Assembly: GCA_944325885.1 (NCBI GenBank) | Contig: CALVBT010000007.1 | Location: 23,965 to 87,964, forward strand | DNA length: 64,000 nucleotides | From: Candidatus Gastranaerophilales bacterium | GTDB lineage: Bacteria; Cyanobacteriota; Vampirovibrionia; Gastranaerophilales; Gastranaerophilaceae | Direction of reading: 5' to 3' | Shown: positions 62,960 through 64,000 of the stretch, piece by piece | How the letters are laid out: the number at the start of each line of letters is the position of its first letter | Numbering within the stretch: position 1 is the first letter of the stretch | The notes under the pieces: model-generated | Databases searched by the model: none | Told to the model about the DNA's origin: nothing | Seen by the model: only the letters and a program-made list of their open reading frames with translations | Made by a program: the position numbers and the translations under genes

Positions 62960-63700
62960 TTAGTATTTTTTATTTATCAATGCATTGTGGGCATTAACCT
63001 CGATATCATCATTGAGAGGGGGGAGCTGAATTTCTTCTTTATATCTTTTGTGCAGAGCCAGTGAGATAAGATAATCAGCAAAATGAGGATTCTTGGGCAA
63101 AAACGAACCGTGCAAATAAGTACCAAAAACATTCTTGCTTTTTGCACCTTCTGTCTTGTCCTTTGCATTGTTGCCGTGGCCCGTTTTTACTATAGCCAGT
63201 GGCTCTGTGTCACCTTGAAGATATGTTAAGCCGCTATGGTTTTCAAACCCGACGAGTGTTTTTGGGTTGACATATTCACAACTTGCCGTAACATTGCCGA
63301 TAAACCTTGTATCACCCGCAACAGTATATGCATCCAAAAGTCCTATGCCGGAGAGCTTTTCGGCATTGTGCGGCTGATAATAATGCCCGAGCAGCTGATA
63401 CCCGCCGCAAATTGCAAGAAACACGGCGCTTTCATCTTTTGCGTCCTGCAGCGAGGCTTTGTGCTTTTGCAATTCTTTAGCCACAGCAATTTGCTGCTGA
63501 TCCTGTCCGCCGCCAATAAAATAAAAATCGTATTTTTTTATATCAATTGTGTCATTGAGATCAATTTCGTCAATTGTTACATCAATATCTCTCCACTCAC
63601 AGCGTTTTGCAATAGTGAGGACGTTGCCCCTGTCGCCGTAAATGTTCAGGAGTTTTGGATAAAGATGTGCGATGTTTAGTGTATAATTTTTGCTGCTCAT
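62960..63700 (-). CDS. gatD: Lipid II isoglutaminyl synthase glutaminase subunit GatD
   Basis: A 246-residue class I glutamine amidotransferase of the CobQ/GatD type, starting LNIAHLYPKLLNIYGDRGNV as GatD does. The nucleophile is Cys in FLAICGGYQLLG (near residue 94), and the catalytic His lies in GTYLHGSFLPKNPH (near 195). GatD supplies ammonia to the Mur ligase-like MurT, amidating D-isoglutamate in lipid II. MurT is usually adjacent, but no murT is seen on either side within the window; it may lie to the right beyond the repeat array. CobQ-like function in cobalamin synthesis is a less likely alternative. Confidence 0.88.
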   Translation of the reverse strand: MSSKNYTLNIAHLYPKLLNIYGDRGNVLTIAKRCEWRDIDVTIDEIDLNDTIDIKKYDFYFIGGGQDQQQIAVAKELQKHKASLQDAKDESAVFLAICGGYQLLGHYYQPHNAEKLSGIGLLDAYTVAGDTRFIGNVTASCEYVNPKTLVGFENHSGLTYLQGDTEPLAIVKTGHGNNAKDKTEGAKSKNVFGTYLHGSFLPKNPHFADYLISLALHKRYKEEIQLPPLNDDIEVNAHNALINKKY

Positions 63701-63775
63701 TGTTTAATTATGACAAAAAATCAGTTTTTTAACAATTTTCTTAACTCAAGCAAGGCGGACTCATACAATTTGAAC

Positions 63776-63804
63776 TTGACTTGAGGTTATGATAAGCCTA
63801 GTAT
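63776..63804 (+). promoter_or_regulatory. Promoter reading into the 87-bp repeat array
   Basis: TTGACT (63776-63781), a 17-nt spacer, then TAGTAT (63799-63804). The predicted start is about 63811, 12 nt before the first repeat unit. Of the promoter-like sequences noted in the window, this has the best -35 and spacing. Confidence 0.6.
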
Positions 63805-63823
63805 AAATATAGACGGCACATCC

Positions 63824-64000
63824 GCAGTTGACAATTTAATAATATCTCGGGTGAGTGGCACTCTGCCGACGAAAAATGACTAAATGTCATTTTGAGGAGA
63901 GGCCGGTAGCGCAGTTGACAATCTAATAATATCTCGGGTGAGTGGCACTCTGCCGACGAAAAATGACTAAATGTCATTTTGAGGAGAGGCCGGTAGCGCA
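63824..64000 (+). repeat. Tandem 87-bp repeat array running off the window
   Basis: Two full units (63824-63910 and 63911-63997), identical except for one T/C change, and the first three bases of a third. Each unit has a TCGG...CCGA hairpin with inner GAGT/ACTC and a perfect stem AAAATGAC/GTCATTTT around a TAAAT loop, then a GAGGAGAGG purine stretch. No spacers, no open frame. Confidence 0.9.

Noticed and set aside
63824..64000. CRISPR array or tRNA cluster
   Set aside because: Units are contiguous with no unique spacers, so not CRISPR. GGTAGCGCAGTTG resembles a tRNA D-arm, but no acceptor, anticodon or T-arm can be formed.
63824..64000. Known c-di-GMP or glycine riboswitch in the 87-bp unit
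   Set aside because: CCGGTAGC and GGAGAGG are reminiscent of parts of these aptamers, but their other invariant blocks are absent.

Overview
The window is an AT-rich, gene-dense bacterial chromosome segment with about 56 protein genes and no rRNA, tRNA, CRISPR array, prophage or transposase that I can see. The gene set combines a flagellar stator/switch/hook/flagellin set, a PilM-PilN fusion with PilO, a type IV-like pseudopilin, a B12-dependent class II ribonucleotide reductase, a GH57 glucan branching enzyme, a 7TM-HD c-di-AMP phosphodiesterase, a Zn-lid adenylate kinase and many small lineage-type hypothetical proteins. This fits a gut Melainabacteria/Vampirovibrionia (Gastranaerophilales-like) genome. 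That placement is inference from gene content, not from a phylogenetic marker.

Layout. 1-5.8 kb (minus): ilvD, yebC, a small membrane protein and mfd, with mfd cut by the window edge. 5.9-15.7 kb (plus): a membrane protein, miaA, an ArnT/PMT-like glycosyltransferase, a protein made only of Clp_N repeats, small proteins, a possible distant FliK-like protein and ileS. 16.1-19.3 kb (plus): pgpH-ybeY-dgkA, the widely seen envelope/RNA cluster. 19.3-26 kb (minus): a GNAT-like protein, nrdJ, a 707-residue unknown and yhaM. 26.2-28.3 kb: a sugar nucleotidyltransferase and a type I beta DAHP synthase. 28.6-32.4 kb: motA-motB-fliL-fliM-fliN. 32.5-36.1 kb (minus): murQ, anmK and glmU. Then come a pseudopilin, typA and prs. 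40.3-45.1 kb (minus): fliJ-fliK-flgD-flgE. 45.3-46.7 kb: adk-map. 47-50.3 kb: three flagellins in a row. 50.5-55.8 kb (minus): a ROK kinase and nanE, then pilMN-pilO-speB. 55.9-61.7 kb: rlmB, rpoD, a GH57 enzyme, a zinc-ribbon protein, a radical SAM protein and a HEAT protein. The end holds a LysM protein, a small unknown and gatD.

Pathways. MurNAc recycling (AnmK, MurQ) and ManNAc-6-P epimerisation (NanE with a ROK kinase) both lead to GlcNAc-6-P, and GlmU makes UDP-GlcNAc, so amino-sugar salvage feeds wall synthesis. GatD points to amidated lipid II. The flagellar genes lie in three separate blocks among housekeeping genes.

The most unusual material is intergenic. (1) A composite inverted-repeat structure at 59674-60155 has one outer stem enclosing three successive hairpins. 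(2) A related element at 34577-34751 shares its core but has different, still self-complementary, arms. (3) A second interspersed family has copies at 10917, 24588 and 38770. (4) An 87-bp tandem repeat runs off the right edge, starting about 12 nt after a good promoter (TTGACT, 17-nt spacer, TAGTAT). (5) An 18-bp palindrome exactly fills the spacer of the anmK promoter, which may make a leaderless mRNA. (6) A candidate small RNA lies at 24.7-25.0 kb.
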